The notes beneath the pieces were generated by a model. That model ran no database searches. It saw only the letters and a program-made list of their open reading frames with translations, and was not told the origin of the DNA. DNA of 64,000 nt, from positions 169,042 through 233,041 of the forward strand of contig CALJPQ010000013.1 in the NCBI GenBank assembly GCA_937980645.1. The letters run 5' to 3'. The first letter of the stretch is position 1. Every line of letters starts with the position of its first letter. Positions 16,285 to 23,507 of this stretch are shown piece after piece. Position numbers and translations under genes: made by a program. Origin of the DNA: an uncultured Saprospiraceae bacterium (GTDB lineage: Bacteria > Bacteroidota > Bacteroidia > Chitinophagales > Saprospiraceae).

Positions 16285-17559
16285 TTAGCGGCTGACGCGG
16301 ATTTCACTCAGCAGGCGCGGGTTGCGTGGGTCGCTGGTATCGTATTGGAAGAAGCCGCTATTGCCGATGACCAGCAGGTGCTGCGGCGTCAGGGCGATGG
16401 CGTCATAGATCTTGATGCCGCGCACGTGGCTCAGCTGTTTCAAATCCTTGGGGTTGGTTTTGTCAAAAATCTTCAGCCCGTCGTCGCACAGGAAGAGCAA
16501 GTTGCCCGCCACAGACAGGCCCATAGGCTTCGTCATCGGATAGGTGCGCGTGCGCGTAACCTGTGGCAGCTGGCGGATATCGAGCACGTCCAGCTGGTTC
16601 AGACTATTATTGTTGCAATCGGTGCCGGCGTGCAGCGTAACATAGGCGTTCTCTTCGTCGCACACCACCGGGTCGCAGCCGGTTACGTGCTGGAACGTCG
16701 CCTCGCGCGTGGGCGCGGCAGGGTTGTCTAAGCGGAAGATGTGCACGGCGGTGTTAGAGCCGATGAACAGGCGGTTTTTCCAGGGGAAAATGGTTTCGAT
16801 GTTCCAGCCTACGTTCTGACTTTGCAAGCGCGCAGGGCAGGCCGGGTTTGCCGTAGAAAAGCTGTGCAGGTTCCAGTTATCCACGCAATACAGGTAGTCG
16901 TCCCATTGGCCAAAGCGGGCAAAAGAGCCGGCGATGCCTGCGGGCAATGCGCCGCCGCCTGCTCCGGGAGAGAAGGCCGCCTCGCGTCCACTTTTCACGG
17001 CGAAGGCTCCGTCGCCGCATCGATACCACTCTTCGCCATAGTTGGGGTCTTTGCAGTCGAGTGTTTCCGTGATTTCCGTCTGCTGATAGCCGACACGGTA
17101 CCCTTTACCTGGCGTGAAGCCCAGCAGTCGGAACACTTCCTGCGTTCGGCACATTATTTTGGGCTGGTACACATCGCTGACGTCTAAGGCCAGCAGATCC
17201 ACGTACTGGTCGGCGTACAGGTAATGGCCGCGCATGGCCATGTCCACGTTGCCCGGGATCTTCCAAAACACCACAGGCACGGGGCGGTTGGGGTCGCTGT
17301 TATCGAAGACGTGGATGCCCTCTTTTTGCTCGTTGATGAGCAGGTAATGGCCCATGACGTACAGCTTGCCGGGCTTTCGGAGCGGACGAGGCGCCTCGGC
17401 CACGACGGTGGTGTGGCGGAAGTCATCGGGCATGACATAGACTGGCTCATAGCGCACGTAGGTGAGCGTACTCCGGCATTCGTCGCGCAGGCAGCCGGGC
17501 AGCGTCAGGGCAATACCGGCGAAGAGCGCGCCAGCAAGCAATAAACAGGTCAGTCGCAT
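16285..17559 (-). CDS. secreted LVIVD-repeat-like lipoprotein
   Basis: A 424-residue protein with a signal peptide MRLTCLLLAGALFAGIALTL followed by PGC, predicting a lipoprotein. The mature part is built from repeated units of the pattern V-x-G-x-x-L-x-x-x-D/N-x-x-G-L-x-x-F-D-x-x-N-P-x-x-P, for example GIHVFDNSDPNRPVPVV, AVHIFRLDNPAAPTREA, GLKIFDKTNPKDLKQLS and GFFQYDTSDPRNPRLLS. This is the LVIVD repeat type, probably a beta-propeller at the cell surface. Function unknown. The ATG at 17559 is used; an open frame extends to 17787 without a signal peptide and overlaps the inverted repeat upstream of the next gene. It is first in the operon that contains the ECF sigma factor. Confidence 0.75.
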   Translation of the reverse strand: MRLTCLLLAGALFAGIALTLPGCLRDECRSTLTYVRYEPVYVMPDDFRHTTVVAEAPRPLRKPGKLYVMGHYLLINEQKEGIHVFDNSDPNRPVPVVFWKIPGNVDMAMRGHYLYADQYVDLLALDVSDVYQPKIMCRTQEVFRLLGFTPGKGYRVGYQQTEITETLDCKDPNYGEEWYRCGDGAFAVKSGREAAFSPGAGGGALPAGIAGSFARFGQWDDYLYCVDNWNLHSFSTANPACPARLQSQNVGWNIETIFPWKNRLFIGSNTAVHIFRLDNPAAPTREATFQHVTGCDPVVCDEENAYVTLHAGTDCNNNSLNQLDVLDIRQLPQVTRTRTYPMTKPMGLSVAGNLLFLCDDGLKIFDKTNPKDLKQLSHVRGIKIYDAIALTPQHLLVIGNSGFFQYDTSDPRNPRLLSEIRVSR

Positions 17560-17682
17560 GGCTTGAAAGAACAGGTTGAATGAAGAGATAGCGCAACGCG
17601 CCCGAAAGCACAGCGCTTTTACCTGCCCAGACAGCTCGCTGCGGCAGCCAGGTTGGAAGAAGGGCGCTCTTTTTTGAAAGTC

Positions 17683-17718
17683 TATGCAAATCAGGGAATA
17701 GACTCCCAGATTTGCATA
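17683..17718. repeat. 36-bp near-perfect inverted repeat, possible operator
   Basis: Arms TATGCAAATCAGGGA (17683-17697) and TCCCAGATTTGCATA (17704-17718) are complementary at 14 of 15 positions around a 6-base centre. The right arm ends in the TA of the -7 element TAAATTTG at 17717-17724, so a protein bound here would block that promoter. It also lies upstream of the divergent lipoprotein operon. Confidence 0.8.
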
Positions 17719-17724
17719 AATTTG
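17717..17724 (+). promoter_or_regulatory. -7 promoter element TAAATTTG
   Basis: Matches TAnnTTTG and ends only 5 bases before the ATG of the AAA ATPase at 17730, implying a leaderless or nearly leaderless transcript. It overlaps the inverted repeat at 17683-17718. Confidence 0.5.
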
Positions 17725-17729
17725 CCCGC

Positions 17730-18896
17730 ATGTTTCTTCAACGAAAACTCTACCACCGGGCAGATGCGCTGCTATCAAAGTACCCAATGATTGCTGTTAC
17801 AGGTCCTCGGCAATCGGGAAAAACCACTTTTTGCCGGCAGCTCCGGCCTACGTATCAGTACCTCAACATGGAACTTCCCGAGAATCAGCAGTATGCTCGA
17901 GAAGACCCTCACCAATTTCTGCAGCGCTATCAGGGAGGAGTCATTCTTGACGAGGTGCAAAACACGCCGGAACTGTTTTCCTACTTGCAGTACTACACCG
18001 ACCAACGAAACCTGCCGGGAGAATACATCCTGTCTGGCTCTCAGCATTTTCTGTTGCTGGAAAAGATTACGCAAAGCCTCGCTGGGAGAATATCCATCTT
18101 TAACCTGCTGCCCTTTTCCGTCGAAGAGCTGAAAGGTTCTCTCTGGGAGCGGCAAACCTGGGAGGAATACCTCTGGACGGGCTTCTATCCCCGGATTTAC
18201 GAAAGAGAAATTGCGCCGCCCGATTTCTACGCTGACTATTTGCAAACATACATAGAGCGAGATGTGCGACAGCTGCTCAATGTCAGCAATCTGGTACTGT
18301 TCCGAAGTTTTATTGCGGCTTGTGCCGGGCGAGTTGGGCAGCTGCTCAACCTCACTCAGCTAAGCGCCGACATTGGCATTGACGTCAAAACCGTCAAGAG
18401 CTGGCTGTCCATTCTGGAGGCCAGCTTTATCGTGTATCGCCTTCCACCGTGGTTTCGAAATTTTAACAAAAGGATTGTCAAAACCCCCAAGTTGTACTTC
18501 TACGATACTGGCCTGGCCGCTTACCTCCTCGGCATCCGTTCGGACACTGACCTGGAGACACACTTTGCCAGAGGAGCCTTGTTTGAAAATTTCATCCTGA
18601 ACGAAGTGCTTAAAAACCACCTCAACGCAGGCGAGCGGCCGCAAATCTTTTTCTGGCAAGACAGCAATGGACACGAAATTGACCTACTCTTAGACAAGGT
18701 TGTCCGTCAGTCCATTGTAGAAATTAAGGCGGGGAAAACCATCCAGCCTGATTTTTTCAAAAACCTCCGCCTGTTTCAGAAACTAAATCCCACCACTTCG
18801 GATAGTTGGCTGGTTTATGGCGGCGACCAGATGCAGCTGCGCACCGACGCTACCGTACTTACGTGGCGAGACTTGGGGCAGCTCACTGGCGTCTGA
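17730..18896 (+). CDS. AAA ATPase of the AAA_14 / DUF4143 type
   Basis: A 388-residue protein. Residues 24-32 are the P-loop TGPRQSGKTT, near 70 is Walker B GGVILDEVQNTPE, near 105 LSGSQHFLLLEKITQSLAGR is a sensor region, and near 190-240 is a winged-helix-like part (LTQLSADIGIDVKTVKSWL). The C-terminal DUF4143 domain has GALFENFILNEVLK and WQDSNGHEIDLLLD...VEIKAGK, the D/E...E-x-K arrangement of a restriction-endonuclease-like fold. These proteins are widespread, often orphan and of unsettled function. The ATG at 17730 is used; a TTG 18 bases earlier is inside the promoter. Its promoter is overlaid by a 36-bp inverted repeat. Confidence 0.9.
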   Translation: MFLQRKLYHRADALLSKYPMIAVTGPRQSGKTTFCRQLRPTYQYLNMELPENQQYAREDPHQFLQRYQGGVILDEVQNTPELFSYLQYYTDQRNLPGEYILSGSQHFLLLEKITQSLAGRISIFNLLPFSVEELKGSLWERQTWEEYLWTGFYPRIYEREIAPPDFYADYLQTYIERDVRQLLNVSNLVLFRSFIAACAGRVGQLLNLTQLSADIGIDVKTVKSWLSILEASFIVYRLPPWFRNFNKRIVKTPKLYFYDTGLAAYLLGIRSDTDLETHFARGALFENFILNEVLKNHLNAGERPQIFFWQDSNGHEIDLLLDKVVRQSIVEIKAGKTIQPDFFKNLRLFQKLNPTTSDSWLVYGGDQMQLRTDATVLTWRDLGQLTGV

Positions 18897-19026
18897 TGCC
18901 TCCAGCCCCGGCGCATGCTTCGCATTCAGAACCCACGCTCATGATGAAGCATGATAGAAAGCCAGCCAGCAGGCATCACTTGCTTATTTAGCCCAAATGA
19001 AATGCTGTGAAAGTCGGTTAAAAACT

Positions 19027-19938
19027 TCAATCCTTTTCCGTCAGGATGTCCAGCATGCGGTTCAGTTCGGCGTCGTTGTCGAATTTGATGATGATTTGGC
19101 CTTTGCCGCGTTCGTTGCGCTTGAGGTCCACTTTGGCGCCGAAGAAGGCGCTAAAGCGGTCTTGCACGTCGCGCAGGGCGTCGGGCAAGCGTTTGTCGGT
19201 GCGGGCCTTTTTGCCTAAGCGCTCGGCCTGGTGTCGGGCGATGATGTCCTCGACGGCGCGCACAGAGAGGTCGTCTTTGAGGATCTGGCGCAGGAGCGAG
19301 AGTTGGAAGGCGATATCGTTCACGCCGGCTAAAGCACGGGCGTGGCCCATGCTGATGGAGCCATTTTTAATGGCCTGCTGGATGTCCACGGGCAGTTTGA
19401 GCAAGCGCAGGTAATTGGTGATGGTGCTGCGCTGTTTGCCTACGCGCTCGGAGAGCTGCTCGTCGGTCAGGTTACACTCTTCTTTGAGGCGCTGGTAGGA
19501 GATGGCAATTTCGATGGCGTTGAGGTCCTGGCGCTGGATGTTTTCGATGAGCGCCATTTCCAGCATCTGCTGGTCGTCGGCGATGCGCACATAGGCAGGT
19601 ATTTCCGTCAGGCCGGCCATCTGGCTGGCGCGGAAGCGGCGCTCACCGGAGATGAGCTGGTAGGCGCGGTCGTGCAGGCGCCGCACGGTTATGGGCTGAA
19701 TGAGGCCGTGCACCCGGATGCTGTCGGCCAGTTCTTGCAGGGCCTGCTGGTCAAATTCCGTGCGTGGCTGGAAAGGGTTGGCCTCAATCTGCTCAATGGG
19801 CAGCATGGCCGTGGTATGAGTCAGCTCACGCACAACGGCTTGCGGGTTTTCCTGGACGGCTTGTTCCAGCTCGACGGGGTTGGCCAGAAGGGCCCGGATG
19901 CCTTTGCCGAAGTCGGTTTTGCTCAGTTTTTTCGACAT
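19027..19938 (-). CDS. parB: chromosome partitioning protein ParB
   Basis: A 303-residue CTPase/DNA-binding protein that loads at parS sites and spreads to form the partition complex. Residues ~40-130 are the ParB N-terminal nuclease-like domain, with IEANPFQPRTEFD, ISGERRFRASQMAGL and the LIENIQRQDLNAIEIA motif; ~145-225 hold the helix-turn-helix (LSERVGKQRSTITNYLRLLK, ISMGHARALAG); the C-terminal ~50 residues form the dimerisation domain. Chromosomal type judging by length and by pairing with parA 8 bases upstream. I found no canonical parS palindrome in the window. Its presence suggests an origin-proximal location. Confidence 0.95.
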   Translation of the reverse strand: MSKKLSKTDFGKGIRALLANPVELEQAVQENPQAVVRELTHTTAMLPIEQIEANPFQPRTEFDQQALQELADSIRVHGLIQPITVRRLHDRAYQLISGERRFRASQMAGLTEIPAYVRIADDQQMLEMALIENIQRQDLNAIEIAISYQRLKEECNLTDEQLSERVGKQRSTITNYLRLLKLPVDIQQAIKNGSISMGHARALAGVNDIAFQLSLLRQILKDDLSVRAVEDIIARHQAERLGKKARTDKRLPDALRDVQDRFSAFFGAKVDLKRNERGKGQIIIKFDNDAELNRMLDILTEKD

Positions 19939-19946
19939 GGTGGCAA

Positions 19947-20717
19947 TTAGTTCGCGGCGTTGCGCTGCAGAAATTCGTTGGCTAAGTTAAAAAAGTTCAC
20001 GGCACCCTTGCTGCTCACGTCGTACATGGCCACAGGCACGTGCTGCATGGGCGCTTCAGCCACGCGGGAGTTGCGGTGAATGATGGTTTCAAAAACGTAG
20101 TCGGTGCTACTGTTGCGCACCTCTTCCACAATGGCGTTGGCTAAACGCAAACGACTATCGTACATCGAAATGAGCAGCCCTTCGACCTTTAGGTTTGGGT
20201 TGTAGCCCTGCTTCACCAATGCAATGGTGTTCTTCAACTTGGCCAGCCCTTCAAAGGAAAACATCTCGCACTGCACCGGAATGAGCACCGTGTCGGCAGC
20301 CACCAGCGCGTTCACGGTGATGAGGCCCAACGACGGTAGGCAGTCAATGAAAATGAAATCGTAGTCGTCGCGCACCTGGCGCACAATGTCGCGCAGAATG
20401 TACTCGCGCTTGGGGCGATTGACCAGTTCCACGTCGGCACCCACTAAGTTGATACTCGAAGGCAGCAGCCACAGGTTGGGCGTCTCAGTGGCCACAATGG
20501 CTGCGCGCGGGTCGGTGTCGCCAACCATGCAATCGTACAGGCCGACAGTGTTTTCATCCGTAATGACACCCACGCCCGAAGAAGCATTGGCCTGCGGGTC
20601 AGCGTCAATGAGCAGCACGCGCTTTTCTAAAATGGCTAACGAAGCTGCAAGGTTGATGGCGGTGGTCGTTTTGCCTACGCCGCCTTTCTGGTTGGCTATG
20701 GTGATGATTTTTCCCAT
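19947..20717 (-). CDS. parA: chromosome partitioning ATPase ParA (Soj)
   Basis: A 256-residue deviant-Walker ATPase that segregates ParB-bound origins by forming nucleoid-bound gradients. The N-terminus [20 protein letters not shown] contains the deviant Walker [22 protein letters not shown] (Walker A' region) follows near 40, and [20 protein letters not shown] (Walker B) near 120. There is no N-terminal helix-turn-helix extension, as expected for the chromosomal Soj type. First gene of a parA-parB pair; two palindromic repeat copies lie 54-95 bases upstream of its start. Confidence 0.96.
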   Translation of the reverse strand: MGKIITIANQKGGVGKTTTAINLAASLAILEKRVLLIDADPQANASSGVGVITDENTVGLYDCMVGDTDPRAAIVATETPNLWLLPSSINLVGADVELVNRPKREYILRDIVRQVRDDYDFIFIDCLPSLGLITVNALVAADTVLIPVQCEMFSFEGLAKLKNTIALVKQGYNPNLKVEGLLISMYDSRLRLANAIVEEVRNSSTDYVFETIIHRNSRVAEAPMQHVPVAMYDVSSKGAVNFFNLANEFLQRNAAN

Positions 20718-20770
20718 GATGGAGTGTTTTTTCTTGTAAATAAGGCTTTGCTAAGTGCTGGGCTGGTGAA

Positions 20771-20812
20771 GCCAAACAAGTTTGGCGGTTATGGGGGCCA
20801 AACAAGTTTAGC
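20771..20812. repeat. two tandem copies of a GCCAAAC-AA-GTTTGGC palindrome
   Basis: Copy 1 is 20771-20786 (GCCAAACAAGTTTGGC); copy 2 is 20797-20812 (GCCAAACAAGTTTAGC), 26 bases apart, each followed by SGTTAnnG. They lie between parA and the UPF0173 gene, and copy 2 contains the UPF0173 stop codon. Confidence 0.85.
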
Positions 20813-21500
20813 CGTTACTGATGTTGAAGGTTTCACCGATGGCGGGCAGGTGGAGGTGTTTGCCTTTTTCGGCGAAGGCTGCTTGAGCCTGTTCGTGGTC
20901 AATTTTGATGAAGCCAAAGGTATCGAAGTGGCAGCCAATGATGTGGTTGCAAGAGATGAAATCGCTGGCCAGCACGGCATCTTCATAGTCCATAGTGAAA
21001 TTGGAGCCGATGGGCAGGATGGCTGCCGTCAGCGGTGGGCAGATGCGCGGGATGAGTTGCATGTCGGTCGTGAGTGCCGTATCGCCCGCCACGTAAAGAA
21101 CCCCGTCGGGTGTGTCGAGCACGAAGCCCACAGGTTCGCCGCCGTAGGAACCATCAGGGAAGCTGCTGCTGTGAACGGCGTTGACCACTTTCACGCGCCC
21201 GAAGTCGAACGACCACCAACCGCCCTTATTCATCGGGTGCGCTTTGTAGCCTTTAGCGCTGTAATGGGCGTAAATTTCCCAAATACCCACGATGACTGCT
21301 TCCGGGTTGTGCGCCATGACCGTTTCCACATCGGCTACGTGGTCGCTGTGCGCGTGGGTGAGCAGCACGTAATCGCAGCGAATGTCTTCGACGCGAATAT
21401 GCTTCGCCAGCGGGTTGCCCGACACGAAGGGGTCGAACAGCAAGCGTTTGCCGCCAGCCTCTACCAGAAAGCACGAATGCCCGAAGTAGGTAATTTTCAT
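20808..21500 (-). CDS. UPF0173 metal-dependent hydrolase (metallo-beta-lactamase fold)
   Basis: A 230-residue single-domain metallo-beta-lactamase-fold protein. Start MKITYFGHSCFLVEAGGKRL and LLFDPFVSGNP are typical; the metal motif H-x-H-x-D-H is LLTHAHSDHVAD near residue 50, further ligands are in YVAGDTALTTDM (Asp near 145) and IIGCHFDTF (His near 190). The substrate is unknown; the family is usually called L-ascorbate-6-phosphate-lactonase-like or UPF0173. The last three codons and the stop are contributed by the dispersed palindromic repeat at 20797-20812, so the C-terminus may have been reset when the repeat appeared. Confidence 0.9.
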   Translation of the reverse strand: MKITYFGHSCFLVEAGGKRLLFDPFVSGNPLAKHIRVEDIRCDYVLLTHAHSDHVADVETVMAHNPEAVIVGIWEIYAHYSAKGYKAHPMNKGGWWSFDFGRVKVVNAVHSSSFPDGSYGGEPVGFVLDTPDGVLYVAGDTALTTDMQLIPRICPPLTAAILPIGSNFTMDYEDAVLASDFISCNHIIGCHFDTFGFIKIDHEQAQAAFAEKGKHLHLPAIGETFNISNG

Positions 21501-21642
21501 GGAAAAGAGCCTTTTTTCTTCAAAAATCGAGCAAAGATAGGTGGCAGCGGAGGAATTGGCATTGCTCCGGTGGTGTTAAGTTATCCACCCGTTCATGGGG
21601 AAAAGGCGCTGTAAAGGCGTGGAAAAACGGCCAGTACGCGCC

Positions 21643-21650
21643 TACCTTTG
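21643..21650 (+). promoter_or_regulatory. -7 promoter element TACCTTTG for the S4 gene
   Basis: Matches TAnnTTTG and ends 29 bases before the ATG at 21680. No clear TTG at the -33 position. Confidence 0.5.
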
Positions 21651-21679
21651 TCGCCCTAAAGGTCAAATTTCAGCGCTTT

Positions 21680-22090
21680 ATGACAAAAGTCCGTGTGGAC
21701 AAATGGCTGTGGAGTGTGCGCATTTTTAAGAGCCGCACACTGGCTACCGATGCCTGCAAGGCCGGGCGCGTGCGCATGGACGGCGAGCCGCTCAAACCCT
21801 CGCACCTCATCGGCGAAGGCGATGTGCTTACCGTGCGCAAAGAGGGCTTCAATTTCCAGTATCGCGTGCTGCAACTCATCGAAAAGCGCGTCGGCGCACC
21901 CATTGCCGCCACCTGCTACGAAGACATCACCCCTGCCGAAGAGCGCAATAAATACAATGTCTGGTTTCTCAATGCCTCTGGCAGCGCCGAAAAGCGCGAA
22001 AAAGGCGCCGGACGCCCCACCAAAAAAGAACGCCGCGAACTCGATGAGTTCAAAGAAAGCACCATCGAGTGGGACCTCGACGAGGAATAA
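21680..22090 (+). CDS. RNA-binding S4 domain protein (Hsp15-like)
   Basis: A 136-residue protein with an N-terminal S4 RNA-binding domain: VRVDKWLWSVRIFKSRTLAT, DACKAGRVRMDGEPLKPSHL and the loop GEGDVLTVRKEG, within residues 4-55. The rest is polar and basic/acidic, ending in an acidic tail. The family includes Hsp15/YrfH, which binds the 50S subunit carrying a stalled nascent chain and helps recycle it. That role is likely but unproven for this protein. It is transcribed alone, with a TACCTTTG promoter element 29 bases upstream. Confidence 0.88.
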   Translation: MTKVRVDKWLWSVRIFKSRTLATDACKAGRVRMDGEPLKPSHLIGEGDVLTVRKEGFNFQYRVLQLIEKRVGAPIAATCYEDITPAEERNKYNVWFLNASGSAEKREKGAGRPTKKERRELDEFKESTIEWDLDEE

Positions 22091-22129
22091 CATCCAGCCT
22101 GTAACGCCCAAATGACGCCACAAGGCAGA

Positions 22130-22444
22130 CTACATCAGGCCGAACATTTTGGCGTACTTAAGCATCTCGCCCGGGTTGCGGATAGAGAGCTTGCCGGTCA
22201 TCATGGCCATCATAGGATTCAGATCGCCGGCCAGAATCTTGGCAAAGGACTCAGCAGAGGTTTTTACGGACGAGTTGGCTTCGCCAGAAAGGCCTTCGCT
22301 GACACTGACCTGACCATTTTCGACGCGCACAGTGAACTGGCCAGCGCCGGCAATGTCGAAGTGAAAAGTAGCCTGGTCGCCCTGAATGTCCTCGGGGCTG
22401 ACGCGGCTGGGGAGGTCAAGGAGGAATTGTTTGACGTCGAGCAT
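22130..22444 (-). CDS. SCP2 sterol-binding domain protein
   Basis: A 104-residue stand-alone SCP2-like lipid carrier domain. It begins MLDVKQFLLDLPSRVSPE, continues with FDIAGAGQFTVRVENGQVSV, and has the diagnostic DLNPMMAMMTGKLSIRNPG near residue 80 (the x-x-P-x-x-A-x-M-x-G-K-L-x-x-x-G pattern of the family). It probably carries a lipid or acyl-CoA in the cytoplasm. The ATG at 22444 begins the conserved part. Two palindromic repeats lie just upstream, between it and the divergent phosphodiesterase gene. Confidence 0.87.
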   Translation of the reverse strand: MLDVKQFLLDLPSRVSPEDIQGDQATFHFDIAGAGQFTVRVENGQVSVSEGLSGEANSSVKTSAESFAKILAGDLNPMMAMMTGKLSIRNPGEMLKYAKMFGLM

Positions 22445-22469
22445 GCGGTGGGTGTTTGATGGTGAGGTG

Positions 22470-22509
22470 GCCAAACAAGTTTGGCCGTTACGGGCCGAAC
22501 AAGTTCGGC
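22470..22509. repeat. two tandem palindrome copies, the second with compensatory arm changes
   Basis: Copy 1 is 22470-22485 (GCCAAACAAGTTTGGC); copy 2 is 22494-22509 (GCCGAACAAGTTCGGC), 24 bases apart. Both arms of copy 2 changed together (A to G and T to C), so the palindrome is preserved. Each is followed by a S(G/A)TTAC tail. Confidence 0.88.
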
Positions 22510-22526
22510 GATTACAGGGTGTGGGC

Positions 22527-22534
22527 TACCTTTG
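22527..22534 (+). promoter_or_regulatory. -7 promoter element TACCTTTG for the phosphodiesterase gene
   Basis: Matches TAnnTTTG, 38 bases before the ATG at 22573. The -33 region falls inside the second palindrome copy (22494-22509), where TTCG stands in place of TTTG. Confidence 0.5.
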
Positions 22535-22572
22535 GGCGGCGCCAAAAGGCGCTCAAAGAAACGGCGTTGCCT

Positions 22573-23478
22573 ATGAGTGTGCCAAGTTTGCTTTTCAAAA
22601 AGGAGGCTTTTGTCTGGGTACTCCTGCTGGTTTTTTCTTGTAAGTCTTTGGAAAACAAGCCTGTAACGATACCGCCTGGTTTTGATTGGCAAGGGCATCG
22701 CGGCGCGCGCGGTCTGGCGCCGGAGAACAGTGTGCCTGGCTTTTTGCGCGCGCTGGAATTTGCGCAGATAACGACGCTGGAACTCGACCTGGCGGTGTCG
22801 AAAGACCACCAACTGATAGTGAGCCACGAGCCGTGGTTCAATGCCGACATCTGCCTGCGGCCCGACGGTAGCCGCATACCTGCTGCTGAGGCGGAGAAGG
22901 TATTCTTGTACCAGTTGACGGCCACCGAAATACGCGCATACGACTGCGGGCGCTTGCGCCATCCGCGCTTTCCGGAGCAAATACCACAGCCGGCACATAA
23001 GCCCACCCTGCGGGAGGTCGTCGAGGCCGTACGCACTGCTTACCCCAACCGACCCGTGCGCTGGAACATCGAAATCAAGAGTCGCCCCGAGTGGGACGGC
23101 ATTCGTACACCGCCTGTGGATACCTTCGCCCGCCTGGTGGTAGCGGAAATCGCAGCCCTCGGTCTGCAAGGCGCCTGCACGGTACAGTCCTTCGACCCCC
23201 GCGCCTTGCGCGCCGTGCGCGCGCTCAGCCCCGACCTGACGCTGGCCCTGCTGGTGGAAAATGTGCTCAGCCCGGCCAAAAACCTCGAGCGCTTAGGCTT
23301 TACACCGGCCATCTACAGCCCTTATCACGCCCTCGTCAAGGCCTCCACCGTGCGCTTCTGCCGCCAAAAAGGCATGAAACTCATCCCCTGGACGGTCAAC
23401 GACACCCCTACCATGCGCCGCCTCATTCAACTCGGCGTGGACGGCATCATCACCGACTACCCCAACCGCACTCCGTAG
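22573..23478 (+). CDS. glycerophosphodiester phosphodiesterase lipoprotein
   Basis: A 301-residue GDPD-family enzyme that hydrolyses glycerophosphodiesters to glycerol-3-phosphate and an alcohol. A signal peptide (VWVLLLVFSC) ends in a lipobox-like cysteine. The TIM-barrel core shows GHRGARGLAPENSVPGF with the catalytic His and the Glu of P-E-N, LELDLAVSKDHQLIVSHEP with the second His, IEIKSRPE near 165, VQSFDPRALRAVRAL and WTVNDTPTMRRLIQLGVDGI with ITDYPN at the end. All expected catalytic residues are visible. The ATG at 22573 is preferred; the open frame to 22456 reads through the palindromic repeats and contains no signal peptide. Confidence 0.92.
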   Translation: MSVPSLLFKKEAFVWVLLLVFSCKSLENKPVTIPPGFDWQGHRGARGLAPENSVPGFLRALEFAQITTLELDLAVSKDHQLIVSHEPWFNADICLRPDGSRIPAAEAEKVFLYQLTATEIRAYDCGRLRHPRFPEQIPQPAHKPTLREVVEAVRTAYPNRPVRWNIEIKSRPEWDGIRTPPVDTFARLVVAEIAALGLQGACTVQSFDPRALRAVRALSPDLTLALLVENVLSPAKNLERLGFTPAIYSPYHALVKASTVRFCRQKGMKLIPWTVNDTPTMRRLIQLGVDGIITDYPNRTP

Positions 23479-23479
23479 C

Positions 23480-23497
23480 GGCCGAACTTGTTTGGCC
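23480..23497. repeat. single palindrome copy in a convergent gap
   Basis: GGCCGAACTTGTTTGGCC lies between the stops of two converging genes. Its one irregular pair is G.T on the + strand, which still pairs as G.U in the transcript of the phosphodiesterase gene. It may act as an RNA hairpin or weak terminator. Confidence 0.8.
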
Positions 23498-23507
23498 AAC
23501 ACCACGC

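Noticed and set aside
16285..17787. Longer start for the LVIVD-like lipoprotein at 17787
   Set aside because: The extra 76 residues overlap the inverted repeat and the divergent gene and would bury the signal peptide.
19027..20830. parS sites near parAB
   Set aside because: No TGTTTCACGTGAAACA-like palindrome found; the GCCAAAC-AA-GTTTGGC palindromes differ in sequence and length and lie at unrelated gene ends.
22456..22572. N-terminal extension of the phosphodiesterase reading through the palindromes
   Set aside because: The extension crosses the repeats and the promoter element, and the signal peptide begins at 22573.
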